Shown here one piece after another: positions 5,895-14,673 of a stretch of 18,995 nt of DNA. The stretch is from Deltaproteobacteria bacterium. GTDB taxonomy: Bacteria; Desulfobacterota; Desulfobacteria; Desulfobacterales; B30-G6. The position numbers and the translations under genes were made by a program. The stretch's first letter is position 1; every line of letters starts with the position of its first letter. The notes under the pieces are model-generated. The model worked only from the letters and a program-made list of their open reading frames with translations, searched no databases and was not told where the DNA came from. Where the stretch lies: assembly GCA_003647375.1 (NCBI GenBank), contig QMMS01000057.1, positions 1 through 18,995 of the forward strand. Direction: 5' to 3'.

Positions 5895-6098
5895 TTTCTC
5901 CCAACTAATTGGAAGAAGAGCCAAATTTTAATAATACGCTCTCTATGCGACACATTTCATTGAACTTCAAAGATACCTCAGGGGTAATTTGACATAAAAT
6001 GGCACGTGCTTATATTATGCCTGCATTTATAAGATATTATATATATTATTTCAATTAGTTATGGGATGTTTTGATCCCATTTGGCTGTGGAGGAACAT
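5895..6098 (+). promoter_or_regulatory. clpB upstream region: sigma70 promoter and 5'UTR hairpin
   Basis: A perfect -35 TTGACA lies at 5989-5994. TATATT at 6011-6016 gives a 16-bp spacer and TATTAT at 6013-6018 an 18-bp spacer; either can serve as -10. The leader is then about 75 nt. Immediately before the ribosome site is a perfect 7-bp hairpin, ATGGGAT (6061-6067) with ATCCCAT (6074-6080) and a GTTTTG loop. No CIRCE element and no convincing sigma32 CTTGAA/CCCAT pair was seen, so heat control, if present, would act in another way. Confidence 0.6.
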
Positions 6099-8684
6099 AT
6101 GCGGTTAGATAAATTCACCATAAAGGCGCAGGAACTGATTCAACAGGCCCAATCCCTGGCTGGCCGGCACGGTAACCAGCAGATCGTGCCGGAGCATCTC
6201 CTGAACGTCATGCTGAAGGACTCGGAAGGCATCGCGACTGGAATTCTTCTGAAACTTGGCGTCTCCCCAAAAACAATCCTTCCTGATATCGAACAAGTAG
6301 TGAGCCGCCTCACCAAGGTCTCAGGCACCGGGGATGTCTATTTTTCAGCGTCTACCAGGCATGTGCTGGACGCCGCATTTGCCGAGGCTGACAAAATGAA
6401 GGATGCGTATGTCAGCATCGAGCACATTTTTCTTGCCCTTCTGGATGAAAAGGAATCCGAAGCCTCAAAAATCCTTCACAAACAGGGTGTTTCACGTGAG
6501 ACCGTTTTGAAGGTTCTCATGGATATCCGGGGAACCCAGCGGATTACAGACCCCAACCCAGAAGAAAAATACCAGGCACTCGATAAGTTCAGCAGGGATC
6601 TTACCAGCAGCGCCCGACGGGGGAAACTCGACCCGGTTATCGGCAGGGATGATGAAATAAGACGTATCGTTCAAGTCCTGTCACGGCGAAAAAAAAACAA
6701 TCCTGTCCTCATCGGAGAACCGGGCGTCGGTAAAACTGCCATTGTCGAAGGATTGGCCCAGCGGATTGTTGAAGGTGATGTTTCAGAAACGCTCAAGAAC
6801 CGGCGGCTTGTATCCCTCGACATGGGCGCTCTGATTGCAGGCGCCAAGTATCGTGGAGAATTCGAGGATCGACTCAAGGCGGTACTGAAGGAAGTTGAAG
6901 AAGCTGAAGGTGATGTGATTCTATTCATCGATGAACTGCACACCCTGGTTGGCGCCGGGGCCAGTGAAGGAGCTATGGATGCATCGAACATGCTCAAGCC
7001 GGCTTTGGCGCGTGGTACCCTGCGCTGTGTAGGTGCCACGACCTTGAACGAATACCGAAAATATATTGAAAAAGACGCTGCCCTTGAAAGACGCTTTCAG
7101 CCGGTCATGGTAAGGGAACCTTGTGTGGAAGACACCATCTCTATTCTCCGGGGATTAAAAGAAAAATATGAAGTCCACCATGGCGTCCGGATAAAGGATT
7201 CTGCCATTGTTGCGGCTGCAACTCTTTCTAACCGATATATCACGGATCGCTTCCTGCCGGACAAGGCCATCGATCTCATCGATGAATGTGCCTCCAAACT
7301 AAGGATCGAAATCGACAGCATGCCGGCAGAGATCGATGAAATCCAGCGTAAAATGACCCAACTTGAAATCGAAAAGGAAGCCTTGAAAAAAGAATCCGAC
7401 AAAGCCTCCAAGGAGCGTCTCTCCAGGTTGGAGGCCGACCTGAGCAGTTTTAAAGCAGACATTATACAAATGAAAGCCCACTGGCAAAATGAAAAGGACC
7501 TGATTCAAACCATCCGGGAAATAAAGGAAAAGCAGGAACAACTAGGCATTGAAGCCCAGAAATTCGAAAGACAAGGCGACCTGGCCAGGGTTGCGGAAAT
7601 ACGCTATGGCCTTTCCACCGAACTTGAGAAACAGTTACAGAAAGCCATGCAAGAGCTCTCCCGGCTCCAGGAAAACAAAAAAATGCTGAAGGAGGAAGTC
7701 GAGGAGGATGATATTGCCGAGGTCGTCTCTCGCTGGACAGGCATCCCCGTCAAGAAAATGCTCGAAGGTGAACGCGAAAAACTGGTTCATATGGAGGAAA
7801 GACTCTCCCGTCGTGTCATCGGTCAAACCGAAGCCATTTCCGCCGTTTCGAATGCCGTCCGAAGAGCACGCTCCGGGCTGCAGGACCCCAACCGACCCAT
7901 CGGCTCCTTCATATTCATGGGCCCCACCGGTGTCGGGAAAACAGAACTTGCCAAGGCATTGGCTGAGTTCATCTTTGACAGCGAACAGGCCATCGTACGT
8001 ATCGACATGTCCGAGTATATGGAAAAGCATGCCGTATCAAGATTGATCGGTGCGCCCCCGGGCTATGTGGGGTATGACGAAGGTGGATTCTTGACGGAAG
8101 CTGTTCGCAGAAAACCCTATGCCGTTGTTCTGTTCGATGAAATTGAAAAGGCACACCCGGAAGTCTTCAATGTACTGCTCCAGATATTGGATGATGGCAG
8201 GATGACCGATGGGCACGGCCGAACTGTCGATTTCAAGAACTCCCTCATCATCATGACCTCAAACGTGGGCAGCCGGCATATTCAAGAACTGGCGCAGGAA
8301 AACCGGTCTGAGATGGAAGCGCATGTCACCGCTGCCTTACGGGCAAGTTTCAAACCGGAGTTTTTGAACCGGATCGATGAAACCATCATATTTCACAACC
8401 TGACCCCCGAGCAGATTGTAAAAATCGTAGGGATTCAAATGGAACGCCTTAAGGTCCGTCTTGCAGAGCAGAACATCGAACTGGTACTTGCCGACCAGGC
8501 TACAACGTTTCTGGCCGGGAAAGGATACGATCCAACATACGGCGCCAGACCCTTGAAGCGGATAATCCAGAAGCATATCGAAAACCCGCTGTCCATGAAA
8601 ATTTTAAAGGGTGACCTTCTGCCTGGTTCGAAAATCAACGTGGAAGTTGCCGGCGACAGCCTGGTATTTCAGGTGCTTGAATAA
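6099..8684 (+). CDS. clpB: ATP-dependent chaperone ClpB
   Basis: An 861-residue Hsp104/ClpB disaggregase that works with DnaK to pull proteins out of aggregates. The N domain (about 1-145) has the two Clp repeats. NBD1 has Walker A GEPGVGKT at 206-213, followed by the [13 protein letters not shown]alker B. The coiled-coil M domain (about 400-525) is present, which separates ClpB from ClpA and ClpC. NBD2 has GPTGVGKT at 608-615 and [16 protein letters not shown]. The C-terminus ([17 protein letters not shown]) is complete. The start is ATG 6099, because GGAGG at 6089-6093 is well spaced and homologues begin MRLDKFT; a TTG at 6081 adds six residues but would swallow the ribosome site. Transcribed alone, between the promoter at 5989 and the hairpin at 8691. 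Confidence 0.97.
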   Translation: MRLDKFTIKAQELIQQAQSLAGRHGNQQIVPEHLLNVMLKDSEGIATGILLKLGVSPKTILPDIEQVVSRLTKVSGTGDVYFSASTRHVLDAAFAEADKMKDAYVSIEHIFLALLDEKESEASKILHKQGVSRETVLKVLMDIRGTQRITDPNPEEKYQALDKFSRDLTSSARRGKLDPVIGRDDEIRRIVQVLSRRKKNNPVLIGEPGVGKTAIVEGLAQRIVEGDVSETLKNRRLVSLDMGALIAGAKYRGEFEDRLKAVLKEVEEAEGDVILFIDELHTLVGAGASEGAMDASNMLKPALARGTLRCVGATTLNEYRKYIEKDAALERRFQPVMVREPCVEDTISILRGLKEKYEVHHGVRIKDSAIVAAATLSNRYITDRFLPDKAIDLIDECASKLRIEIDSMPAEIDEIQRKMTQLEIEKEALKKESDKASKERLSRLEADLSSFKADIIQMKAHWQNEKDLIQTIREIKEKQEQLGIEAQKFERQGDLARVAEIRYGLSTELEKQLQKAMQELSRLQENKKMLKEEVEEDDIAEVVSRWTGIPVKKMLEGEREKLVHMEERLSRRVIGQTEAISAVSNAVRRARSGLQDPNRPIGSFIFMGPTGVGKTELAKALAEFIFDSEQAIVRIDMSEYMEKHAVSRLIGAPPGYVGYDEGGFLTEAVRRKPYAVVLFDEIEKAHPEVFNVLLQILDDGRMTDGHGRTVDFKNSLIIMTSNVGSRHIQELAQENRSEMEAHVTAALRASFKPEFLNRIDETIIFHNLTPEQIVKIVGIQMERLKVRLAEQNIELVLADQATTFLAGKGYDPTYGARPLKRIIQKHIENPLSMKILKGDLLPGSKINVEVAGDSLVFQVLE

Positions 8685-8690
8685 ATAATG

Positions 8691-8719
8691 ATAATAAAAT
8701 CGTTCCACGATTTTATTAT
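8691..8719 (+). terminator. Hairpin terminator after clpB
   Basis: A perfect 12-bp stem, ATAATAAAATCG (8691-8702) and CGATTTTATTAT (8708-8719), with a TTCCA loop, 6 nt after the clpB stop. The stem is AT-rich and nearly symmetrical, and no T-run follows beyond the right arm, so it may work in both directions or serve as an mRNA 3' stabiliser. Confidence 0.6.
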
Positions 8720-8796
8720 TGATATATTCAGCGACTCATCATACGGTTAAAAGATATCAAAAAATAATCAATCATTGCAATATGGTGAAAACACAT

Positions 8797-9798
8797 ATGC
8801 TTTTAACATCAAAAGATAGGGTCAGCCGGTTCTACAATCAATTCACCTCCGATGACCGGGTGCTCATTCTGATCAATGCGGACCCGGATGCCATTGGAAG
8901 CGCCATGGCCGTTAAGCGTCTTTTATGGCGGAAGGTGAACAACATCACCATTTCCAATATCAATGTCATCGATCGACCGGATAACTGCGCCATGGTGGAG
9001 CTTCTGGGTGTCAAACTCACCCATATAAAGAATCTGGATAAAACGCGCTTCAATCGGGTTGTAATGGTGGACTCGCAACCTTCCCACAATGTTTTGTTTG
9101 AAAAATTTACCGTTGATATAGTCATCGACCACCATCCCGATACCGGCAGTAAAGCCCCCTTTCAGGACATCCGGCCCAAATACGGTGCCACGGCCAGCAT
9201 CATGACGGAATATTTAAGAGCTGCGAGAATCAAACCCGCCATCAAACTGGCCACGGCACTGCTGCTGGGTATTAAAAACGATACCAGCAATTTTGAACAA
9301 CAAACACTGGTGGAAGATGTGCGTTCCTTCCAGTATCTGTTCCGTCATGCCAATAAACACCTGGTCAGGAAGATCGAACAATCCGAAATCAGGCCGGATT
9401 ATTTAAAATTTTTTAAAAAGGCGCTTGAAAACAGACGTGTTCGAAAAGGGAAGGTCTTTGTTTTCCTGGGACCGGTGCCCAATCCCGACATCTGCGTTCT
9501 GATTGCAGATTTCTTTTTAAAAATCAGCTCCATCAAATGGAGTATCGTTGCCGGATATCACCAGAAAAAACTGGTCATCATATTCAGGAGCGATGGTCTG
9601 CGTAAGAACGCCGGCAAAATTGCGGAACAGGGATTCGCTGAATTCGGATCTGCCGGCGGCCACAAAGCCATGGCACGGGCTGAGATCGATCTCGCCATGC
9701 TGAGGCCTCTCATCGACCATAAGGATGACAGAAAGGTCGTTCGTTGGATCATGAATCAGATCAAGACCAAAACCCAAACACCCCTACCGGTACAATAA
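8797..9798 (+). CDS. DHH/DHHA1 family phosphoesterase (NrnA-like)
   Basis: A 333-residue DHH-superfamily metal-dependent phosphoesterase, of the class that includes nano-RNase NrnA and c-di-AMP/pApA hydrolases. Motif I is NADPDAIGSA (27-36), then VVMVDSQPS, the DHH triad at 111-113 (VIDHHPD), and in the DHHA1 domain GGHK at 287-290 (SAGGHKAMARAE), which holds the substrate phosphate. The probable role is degrading short RNA or cyclic-dinucleotide products; the precise substrate is not readable. The start is uncertain: ATG 8797 has GGTGA eight bases upstream, ATG 8782 has none, and TTG 8719 lies inside the clpB terminator. Its stop is 1 nt before the next gene, so the two form an operon. Confidence 0.85.
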   Translation: MLLTSKDRVSRFYNQFTSDDRVLILINADPDAIGSAMAVKRLLWRKVNNITISNINVIDRPDNCAMVELLGVKLTHIKNLDKTRFNRVVMVDSQPSHNVLFEKFTVDIVIDHHPDTGSKAPFQDIRPKYGATASIMTEYLRAARIKPAIKLATALLLGIKNDTSNFEQQTLVEDVRSFQYLFRHANKHLVRKIEQSEIRPDYLKFFKKALENRRVRKGKVFVFLGPVPNPDICVLIADFFLKISSIKWSIVAGYHQKKLVIIFRSDGLRKNAGKIAEQGFAEFGSAGGHKAMARAEIDLAMLRPLIDHKDDRKVVRWIMNQIKTKTQTPLPVQ

Positions 9799-9799
9799 A

Positions 9800-10573
9800 A
9801 TGACCCCGACCTCCGTAACCATACTCGGTTCCGGTACATGTGTGCCTTCTTTGAAGCGCAGTTCATGCGCCGTCCTTTTGGAAATCGGTGAGGCAAAGCT
9901 CCTTTTTGATTCCGGGCCGGGCACCATGCATCGCCTTTTAAGTACCGGCATCCAGATCTTTGATATTGATGTCATTTGTTACAGCCATTTTCACCCGGAT
10001 CACACAGGAGAACTGGTACCCTTTATCTTTGCCACCAAGTACCCGGACAGCAACAGGCGGAACCGATTGTTGACCATCATCGGAGGCAACGGGTTTGTCA
10101 ATTTTATCAATGGACTGAAAGCTGTATACGGCGATGGGCTGGAACTGCCCGACGGCATGCTGCGCTTTCTCGAACTCGACAACAACGGGCCGGACAGCCG
10201 AAACTTTGCATCTTTTATCCTGGAAACAATGTCCATGAATCACCGGGAAGAGAGCATCGGATACCGCATCACGAATCCCGACGGCAAATCAATCGTCTAT
10301 TCAGGAGATACCGACACGAATGAAAACCTGGTTTCCCTTGCCACGGGGGCCGATCTTCTCATCTGCGAATCGGCAATGCCGGATGCATTGAAAGTCCCGG
10401 GGCACCTGACTCCATCGCTGGCCGGTGACATGGCAACCCGCGCCAATGTAAAAAAACTGGTGCTAACCCATTTGTACCCGGAATGTGACCAGGTCGATTT
10501 AGCAGCCCAGTGCCGCAAGACATATCAGGGGCCCCTTGTGATAGCGGAAGATTTAATGAAGATAGAACTTTAA
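9800..10573 (+). CDS. MBL-fold metallo-hydrolase, RNase Z-like
   Basis: A 257-residue metallo-beta-lactamase-fold protein of the RNase Z / RNA-processing type. The N-terminus VTILGSGTCVPSLKRSSC is the GSGT...P..R..S pattern of the RNase Z family. The metal motif HFHPDH is at 63-68 (SHFHPDHTGEL). YSGDTDTNENL supplies the bridging Asp, GHLTPSLAGDMA the next His, and VLTHLYPE the final His. It is shorter than the canonical RNase Z (about 300 aa) and lacks a recognisable long exosite arm, so tRNA 3'-end processing is possible but not shown. It follows the DHH phosphoesterase by one base, making a two-gene unit of probable nucleic-acid hydrolases. Confidence 0.85.
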   Translation: MTPTSVTILGSGTCVPSLKRSSCAVLLEIGEAKLLFDSGPGTMHRLLSTGIQIFDIDVICYSHFHPDHTGELVPFIFATKYPDSNRRNRLLTIIGGNGFVNFINGLKAVYGDGLELPDGMLRFLELDNNGPDSRNFASFILETMSMNHREESIGYRITNPDGKSIVYSGDTDTNENLVSLATGADLLICESAMPDALKVPGHLTPSLAGDMATRANVKKLVLTHLYPECDQVDLAAQCRKTYQGPLVIAEDLMKIEL

Positions 10574-10746
10574 ACAAACCAGCGGTCCAGGTTCCAAGGG
10601 TCCGAGGGGAAAAAGAATAGGGTCTGAGGGTTGTAGGTTTGGAGGGTAGCTGTGGCTATCTGCTATAAGCAACCTAACAGTCTACAAGTTAGCTTTTACG
10701 TTTTAGGTAACCTCCAAGCGATGAGCTATCAGCGGCAACAAATTAC
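10574..10746. repeat. Repeat-derived intergenic sequence with a solo copy of the 5665-type terminal repeat
   Basis: GGTCCAGGTTCCAAG at 10584-10598 resembles the left terminal repeat of the four-helix-bundle element (GGTCCAGGATTCGAG, 12 of 15 identical by hand). The rest is low-information sequence with short GCTATC/GATAGC-like steps and no open frame of interest. It looks like leftover dispersed-repeat material. Confidence 0.4.
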
Positions 10747-10827
10747 GCCCGAAGGCTAATTACCATAAATGACAGCCGAAGGCTAAATATCGCGCGCAGC
10801 GCAAATGACGCACGAAGTGCAAATGAC
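10747..10827. repeat. Tandem array of mini-hairpins, about 18-nt period
   Basis: Four units, each a 3-4 bp stem with a 3-4 nt loop followed by a spacer close to AAATGAC: GCC/GGC (10747-10756, loop CGAA), AGCC-GAA-GGCT (10774-10784), GCGC-GCA-GCGC (10792-10802), GCAC-GAA-GTGC (10810-10820). Units 2 to 4 start exactly 18 nt apart; the first gap is 27 nt. Stem bases differ between units but pairing is kept. Confidence 0.65.
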
Positions 10828-10834
10828 ATGAACA

Positions 10835-10861
10835 GTCTTAATTTCGTTAGGTGTTTATAAT
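10835..10861 (+). promoter_or_regulatory. Possible -10 element for the hem/ccs operon
   Basis: A perfect TATAAT at 10856-10861 lies about 43 nt before the precorrin-2 dehydrogenase start. No good -35 is present at 16-18 bp; GTCTTA at 10835-10840 is weak and gives a 15-bp spacer. This implies a weak or activator-dependent promoter. Confidence 0.4.
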
Positions 10862-10904
10862 ATGGCCCGGACAATCAAATAGACCCGGAGTTATTGTTAG
10901 TATT

Positions 10905-11597
10905 ATGCGATATTATCCCATTTTTCTAGATATAAAAGACCGTAACTGCCTGGTGGTCGGCGGTGGTGATGTCGGCACCCGAAAAGTTGAAATGCTGCTC
11001 GAATGCGGTGCGTCGGTCACGGTCGTAAGCCTCGATGCCTCCGAAACGTTGAAACGGTTATTCGAAGACCAGCGTATCACCCTTGTTACCCGTGCTTACA
11101 GACCATCCGATCTGGATAACAGTTTCCTAATCATTGGCGCCACCAACGATGAGCGACTGAATCAACAGCTCAGCATGGATGCAGAAAAATGTAACCTGTT
11201 ATGCAATATTGCCGATAGACCGGCGGCCTGTAATTTTATCCTACCGGCCATTGTTCAGCAAGGTGACCTGGTTATGGCGATCTCTACGTCAGGAAAAAGC
11301 CCGGCCTTTGCAAAGAAACTGCGTAAAGACCTTGAAAAACAATTTGGTGAAGCATATGCCGTCTTCCTGAATTTAATGGGCTCCATTCGAAACCGCCTTC
11401 TCCTGGAAAAACATGCACCGGAACAACACAAACCCCTTTTTCAAAAAATTATATACAGTGATATTATTTCGTGGATTCAAAATCGCCAATTTAAAGAAAT
11501 CGATCGTCTGCTTCTTGACGTGCTGGGCCCCGGCTATACTGTTGACGAATTATTGAAGCCCGATTTCAGCCATAACGAAACAAAGGGTGCGAAATGA
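10905..11597 (+). CDS. Precorrin-2 dehydrogenase / sirohydrochlorin ferrochelatase-type (Met8p/CysG-N)
   Basis: A 230-residue protein matching the N-terminal CysG / Met8p module, which oxidises precorrin-2 to sirohydrochlorin with NAD and in some members also inserts iron. MRYYPIFLDIKDRNCLVVGGGDVGTRK opens the Rossmann fold with GGGDVG at 19-24. IIGATNDERLN, CNIADRPAACNFILPAIVQQGDL and STSGKSPAFAKKLRKDLE are the other family blocks, with the conserved Asp and Ser positions kept. There is no uroporphyrinogen methyltransferase domain, so that step must be encoded elsewhere. The start is ATG 10905, where homologues begin; a GTG at 10851 would add 18 unrelated residues across the TATAAT. The stop overlaps the next ATG by ATGA. 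It is first gene of the tetrapyrrole operon. Confidence 0.9.
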   Translation: MRYYPIFLDIKDRNCLVVGGGDVGTRKVEMLLECGASVTVVSLDASETLKRLFEDQRITLVTRAYRPSDLDNSFLIIGATNDERLNQQLSMDAEKCNLLCNIADRPAACNFILPAIVQQGDLVMAISTSGKSPAFAKKLRKDLEKQFGEAYAVFLNLMGSIRNRLLLEKHAPEQHKPLFQKIIYSDIISWIQNRQFKEIDRLLLDVLGPGYTVDELLKPDFSHNETKGAK

Positions 11598-12415
11598 ACC
11601 AACTGATTCATACGGTTGCCTTTATCTATATCCTGAGCGCCATGGGATATGTGGTGTATCTTGTACGCCAGGACGCATTCTGGAACCAGGCCGGTTTTTA
11701 TCTATTGATTTCCGGATGCTTGCTGCACACGGGGGTCATTGCTTATGGAACCTTCCTGGCCGGCCATCTTCCGGTTCACAACCTGCGGGATACGCTCTCC
11801 ATGGTTGCCTGGGCCATGGCCGCCCTCTTTATCGTATTTCAAACCCGATATCATCTTAAAGTTTTGGGTGCCTTTGCCTCTCCCCTGGCGGCAGCAATCA
11901 TGAGCATCAGCGCGCAATTGCCAATAGAAGTGATCGAGGCGCCGCCGGTTTTTAACAGTATTTGGCTTTATTTTCATATTGTTACAATTTTTCTAGGATA
12001 TGCGGCATTTGCCCTTGCGTTTGGCGTCGGAATTTTTTACCTGGTTCAAGAGCAGGCCATCAAGACCAAAACACAAGGTTTTTTTTATCGGCGCCTGCCC
12101 TCGCTCGAATTTATTGACATCACCGGGTATGCATGCATCGTAGTCGGATTTACCCTGCTGACCATAGGTCTTATCACCGGCTTTGCCTATGCAAAGACCG
12201 CCTGGGGACACTTCTGGAGCTGGGATCCGAAAGAAATCTGGTCCGGGATCGCCTGGCTGTTGTATGCTGCACTGCTGCATGGCCGCATCAGTCTGGGCTG
12301 GCGCGGAAGAAAAGCGGCTATCATGGCAATCATCGGCTTTGCTGTGCTCATGTTCACTTTTTTTGGGGTTAATTTTTTTCTGAAGGGACACCACGGTGAG
12401 TTCACCCGGTGGTAA
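11594..12415 (+). CDS. Cytochrome c assembly membrane protein (CcsA/HemX type)
   Basis: A 273-residue polytopic inner-membrane protein with about eight hydrophobic segments. The tryptophan-rich haem-handling motif WGHFWSWDPKEIW is at 204-216, with flanking conserved histidines, among them the His in LYFHIVTIFLGYAAFA and the one in LYAALLHGR. This is the haem-handling (WWD) domain of CcsA/CcmC/HemX proteins. In Bacillus, HemX-type relatives sit next to hemA and affect HemA level; in Desulfobacterota such genes are commonly labelled ccsB/ccsA. It lies between precorrin-2 dehydrogenase (4-nt overlap) and hemA (32-nt gap). Either role, cytochrome c maturation or control of HemA, fits the position. 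Confidence 0.87.
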   Translation: MNQLIHTVAFIYILSAMGYVVYLVRQDAFWNQAGFYLLISGCLLHTGVIAYGTFLAGHLPVHNLRDTLSMVAWAMAALFIVFQTRYHLKVLGAFASPLAAAIMSISAQLPIEVIEAPPVFNSIWLYFHIVTIFLGYAAFALAFGVGIFYLVQEQAIKTKTQGFFYRRLPSLEFIDITGYACIVVGFTLLTIGLITGFAYAKTAWGHFWSWDPKEIWSGIAWLLYAALLHGRISLGWRGRKAAIMAIIGFAVLMFTFFGVNFFLKGHHGEFTRW

Positions 12416-12447
12416 GCCGCTCGACGGGTAATGGTTTGATGTAACAC

Positions 12448-13716
12448 ATGACAGATATCGTATTAATAGGACTGAATCACACCACAGCACCGGTTGAACT
12501 CAGGGAGTGCATCGCGTTCACGCCCGAGGATACCCTCGTTGCCCTGGATCAATTAAAGCAGGAACCAGCCATCGATGAAGTACTGGTCTATTCGACCTGT
12601 AACCGTGTTGAAATCCTCATGGTTACCGACAACATCCCCGTTGCTGTCGATATAACAAAAAACTTTATCGCATCCATCCATCAGATCCCTTTGGAGCGGT
12701 TCGAGGGCGTCCTCTATCATCGGGAAAATGATGATGCTGTCAGGCATGTTTTCCGTGTTGCGGCCAGCCTGGACTCCATGATCGTTGGAGAGCCTCAAAT
12801 CCTGGGACAGATAAAAACGGCCTATCAAACCGCCACCCAGAAAAAAGCATCCGCACTGATACTGAACCGATTGCTGCACCGCGCTTTTTTTGTAGCCAAA
12901 AAAGTGCGCACCGAAACGGGCATTGGAGATCGTGCGGTATCCATCAGTTATGCCGCCATTGAACTGAGCAAGAAAATCTTCGACTCCCTGGTAAAAAAGA
13001 AGGTCTTGATGATCGGTGCCGGAGAAATGGCTGAACTCGCGGTGGAGCATCTGCTCCGACAAAAGGTCGGGGATCTCTATGTTGCCAACCGGACATTTGA
13101 ACGGGGTGTTTCCCTGGCGGAAAGATTCAAGGGGCAGGCCGTCCGAATCGAGGAAATTCCTCAGTGGCTTGAGCAGGTTGATATCATAATCAGTTCAACC
13201 GGGTCATCCGAGCTGGTTATCCGGCGCGACCAGGTAAAAGCTGCCATGCGTGCCCGACGAAACCGGCCGTTGTTTTTTATCGATATTGCTGTTCCGCGGG
13301 ATATCGACCCGGAAATCAACCGACTGGACAACGCCTATGTCTATGATGTCGATGATCTCCAGAATATTATCGAAGAAAATCTCGAAGATCGAAAAAAAGA
13401 GGCTTTGAAAGGTGAAAGAATCGTGGATGAGGCGGTTATCCGTTTTCGGGACTGGTGCGACAACCTGAATATCGTTCCAACCATTGTGGACCTCAGAAAC
13501 AAATTGCGCATAATTATCGAAAATGAGCTCACTAGAACGTTTCCGAGCCTTCAACAAACCTCCTTGGCAGACCAGGAAGCCCTGCAGAAAATGATAGGAA
13601 CAATGGTCAATAAGATTATGCATGATCCCACCCGTCTTCTGAAGATGGAAGGGCATCACATCAACAAGCCTGTCTACCTGGATTTGCTGCGCAGGCTTTT
13701 TAACCTGGACGAGTAG
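12448..13716 (+). CDS. hemA: Glutamyl-tRNA reductase
   Basis: A 422-residue glutamyl-tRNA reductase, which makes glutamate-1-semialdehyde from Glu-tRNA with NADPH, the first committed step of C5-pathway tetrapyrrole synthesis. The N-terminal catalytic domain begins IVLIGLNHTTAPVELRE and has the nucleophile Cys51 in YSTCNRVEI. SLDSMIVGEPQILGQIKTAY is the family signature. The NADPH domain has KVLMIGAGEMAELAV with its GAGEM loop and VANRTFERGVSLAERF. The C-terminal dimerisation helices end in HDPTRLLKMEGHHINKPVYLDLLRRLFNL. Length is normal. The ATG at 12448 has no strong ribosome site, suggesting coupling to the upstream gene. fabD follows after 18 nt. Confidence 0.96.
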   Translation: MTDIVLIGLNHTTAPVELRECIAFTPEDTLVALDQLKQEPAIDEVLVYSTCNRVEILMVTDNIPVAVDITKNFIASIHQIPLERFEGVLYHRENDDAVRHVFRVAASLDSMIVGEPQILGQIKTAYQTATQKKASALILNRLLHRAFFVAKKVRTETGIGDRAVSISYAAIELSKKIFDSLVKKKVLMIGAGEMAELAVEHLLRQKVGDLYVANRTFERGVSLAERFKGQAVRIEEIPQWLEQVDIIISSTGSSELVIRRDQVKAAMRARRNRPLFFIDIAVPRDIDPEINRLDNAYVYDVDDLQNIIEENLEDRKKEALKGERIVDEAVIRFRDWCDNLNIVPTIVDLRNKLRIIIENELTRTFPSLQQTSLADQEALQKMIGTMVNKIMHDPTRLLKMEGHHINKPVYLDLLRRLFNLDE

Positions 13717-13734
13717 ATACCCAGGAGACTTCAC

Positions 13735-14673
13735 ATGAAAAAAATAGCGTTCCTATTTCCCGGTCAAGGTTCCCAGCGTGTTGGTATGGGCCTCGAGTTT
13801 TATCGGGCGTTTGATGTTGTTCGGGAAGTTTTCGACATGGCCGAAGAACTGGTTAAAATCAATTTGTCAAAACTCTGTTTCAAGGGTCCCATGGAAGACT
13901 TGACCGCCACTGTGAACCTTCAACCGGCTTTGACCACGATCAATCTGTCCACTTTGACGGTCATTCAAAAAGAGGGAATCAGGGCTGATGTCACAGCAGG
14001 CCACAGCTTGGGTGAATACAGCGCCTTATGTGCTGCTGCCGTTATTTCCAGAGAAGATACCATTCGCGCTGTCATGAAAAGAGGCCAGTTGATGCACCGG
14101 GAAGCCACACGGCAGAATGGTGCCATGTCCGCGATTCTCGGGCTTCCCATTGAAGCAGTAGAGGATATCGTCGCCAAGGCTGGATCAGACGGCATTGTGT
14201 CCGTGGCAAACCACAATACCAAAGAACAGGTCGTTATTACAGGTGAACCGGCAGCCGTCCTGAAGGCGTCCGCTCTGGCTGCCAACCAAAATGGCCGGTC
14301 GATTCCTTTAAAGGTGAGCGGTGCATGGCATAGTGCCTTGATACGTGGTGCGGAAAACGATTTCAAGAATTTTTTGGAGAACATCCCGTTCAGCACGCCC
14401 GATATGCCTGTCCTGCATAATGTAACAGCCGATAGTACGAAAGATCCATGTGAAATCCGTTCGATGATGGTAACACAGCTGTGTCATCCCGTTAAGTGGT
14501 ATGACACCATGGGCAGATTGATGGACGAAGAAATAGAAATATTTGTGGAAGTGGGTCCCGGAAACGTACTGGCCGGCCTGTTAAAAAAAACAATACCGGA
14601 AGGCTACCCGTATCAGGTATTCAGAATTAACAATATGAAAACGCTTGACATCTTCTTTTCGGCTGTTCTCTAA
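13735..14673 (+). CDS. fabD: Malonyl-CoA-[acyl-carrier-protein] S-malonyltransferase
   Basis: A 312-residue FabD that moves malonyl from CoA to ACP for fatty acid synthesis. FLFPGQGSQRVGMG supplies the GQGSQ oxyanion motif at 10-14. GHSLGEYSA places the nucleophile Ser91. GAWHSALI holds the catalytic His, and the C-terminal EVGPGNVLAGLLKK is typical. Length is normal. CAGGAG lies a few bases before the ATG, so the gene has its own ribosome site. It is the last gene of the hem operon, and no other fab genes are in view. Its stop overlaps by 3 nt the stop codon of the convergent minus-strand gene, leaving no room for a terminator. Confidence 0.95.
   Translation: MKKIAFLFPGQGSQRVGMGLEFYRAFDVVREVFDMAEELVKINLSKLCFKGPMEDLTATVNLQPALTTINLSTLTVIQKEGIRADVTAGHSLGEYSALCAAAVISREDTIRAVMKRGQLMHREATRQNGAMSAILGLPIEAVEDIVAKAGSDGIVSVANHNTKEQVVITGEPAAVLKASALAANQNGRSIPLKVSGAWHSALIRGAENDFKNFLENIPFSTPDMPVLHNVTADSTKDPCEIRSMMVTQLCHPVKWYDTMGRLMDEEIEIFVEVGPGNVLAGLLKKTIPEGYPYQVFRINNMKTLDIFFSAVL

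Noticed and set aside
5940..5990. Heat-shock sigma32 promoter (ATTGAA) before clpB
   Set aside because: No CCCAT-type -10 at suitable spacing.
6001..6016. TGGCACGTGC resembling a sigma54 -24 element upstream of clpB
   Set aside because: The -12 GC is absent at the required spacing; the overlapping TTGACA/TATATT pair explains the region better.
6081..6098. TTG start extending ClpB by six residues
   Set aside because: It would place the GGAGG ribosome site inside the coding region; ATG 6099 matches family starts.
8719..8796. TTG start extending the DHH protein by 26 residues
   Set aside because: It begins within the clpB terminator hairpin and adds non-conserved sequence.
10747..10827. CRISPR array
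   Set aside because: Units are 18 nt with no unique spacers and no cas genes nearby.
10851..10904. GTG start extending precorrin-2 dehydrogenase by 18 residues
   Set aside because: The extension crosses the TATAAT and homologues start at MRYYP.
12553..13062. Long minus-strand open frame (169 codons) inside hemA
   Set aside because: It is antisense to a well-conserved gene and has no domain of its own; the same applies to 13204-13734, 11993-12490, 17045-17536 and similar frames.
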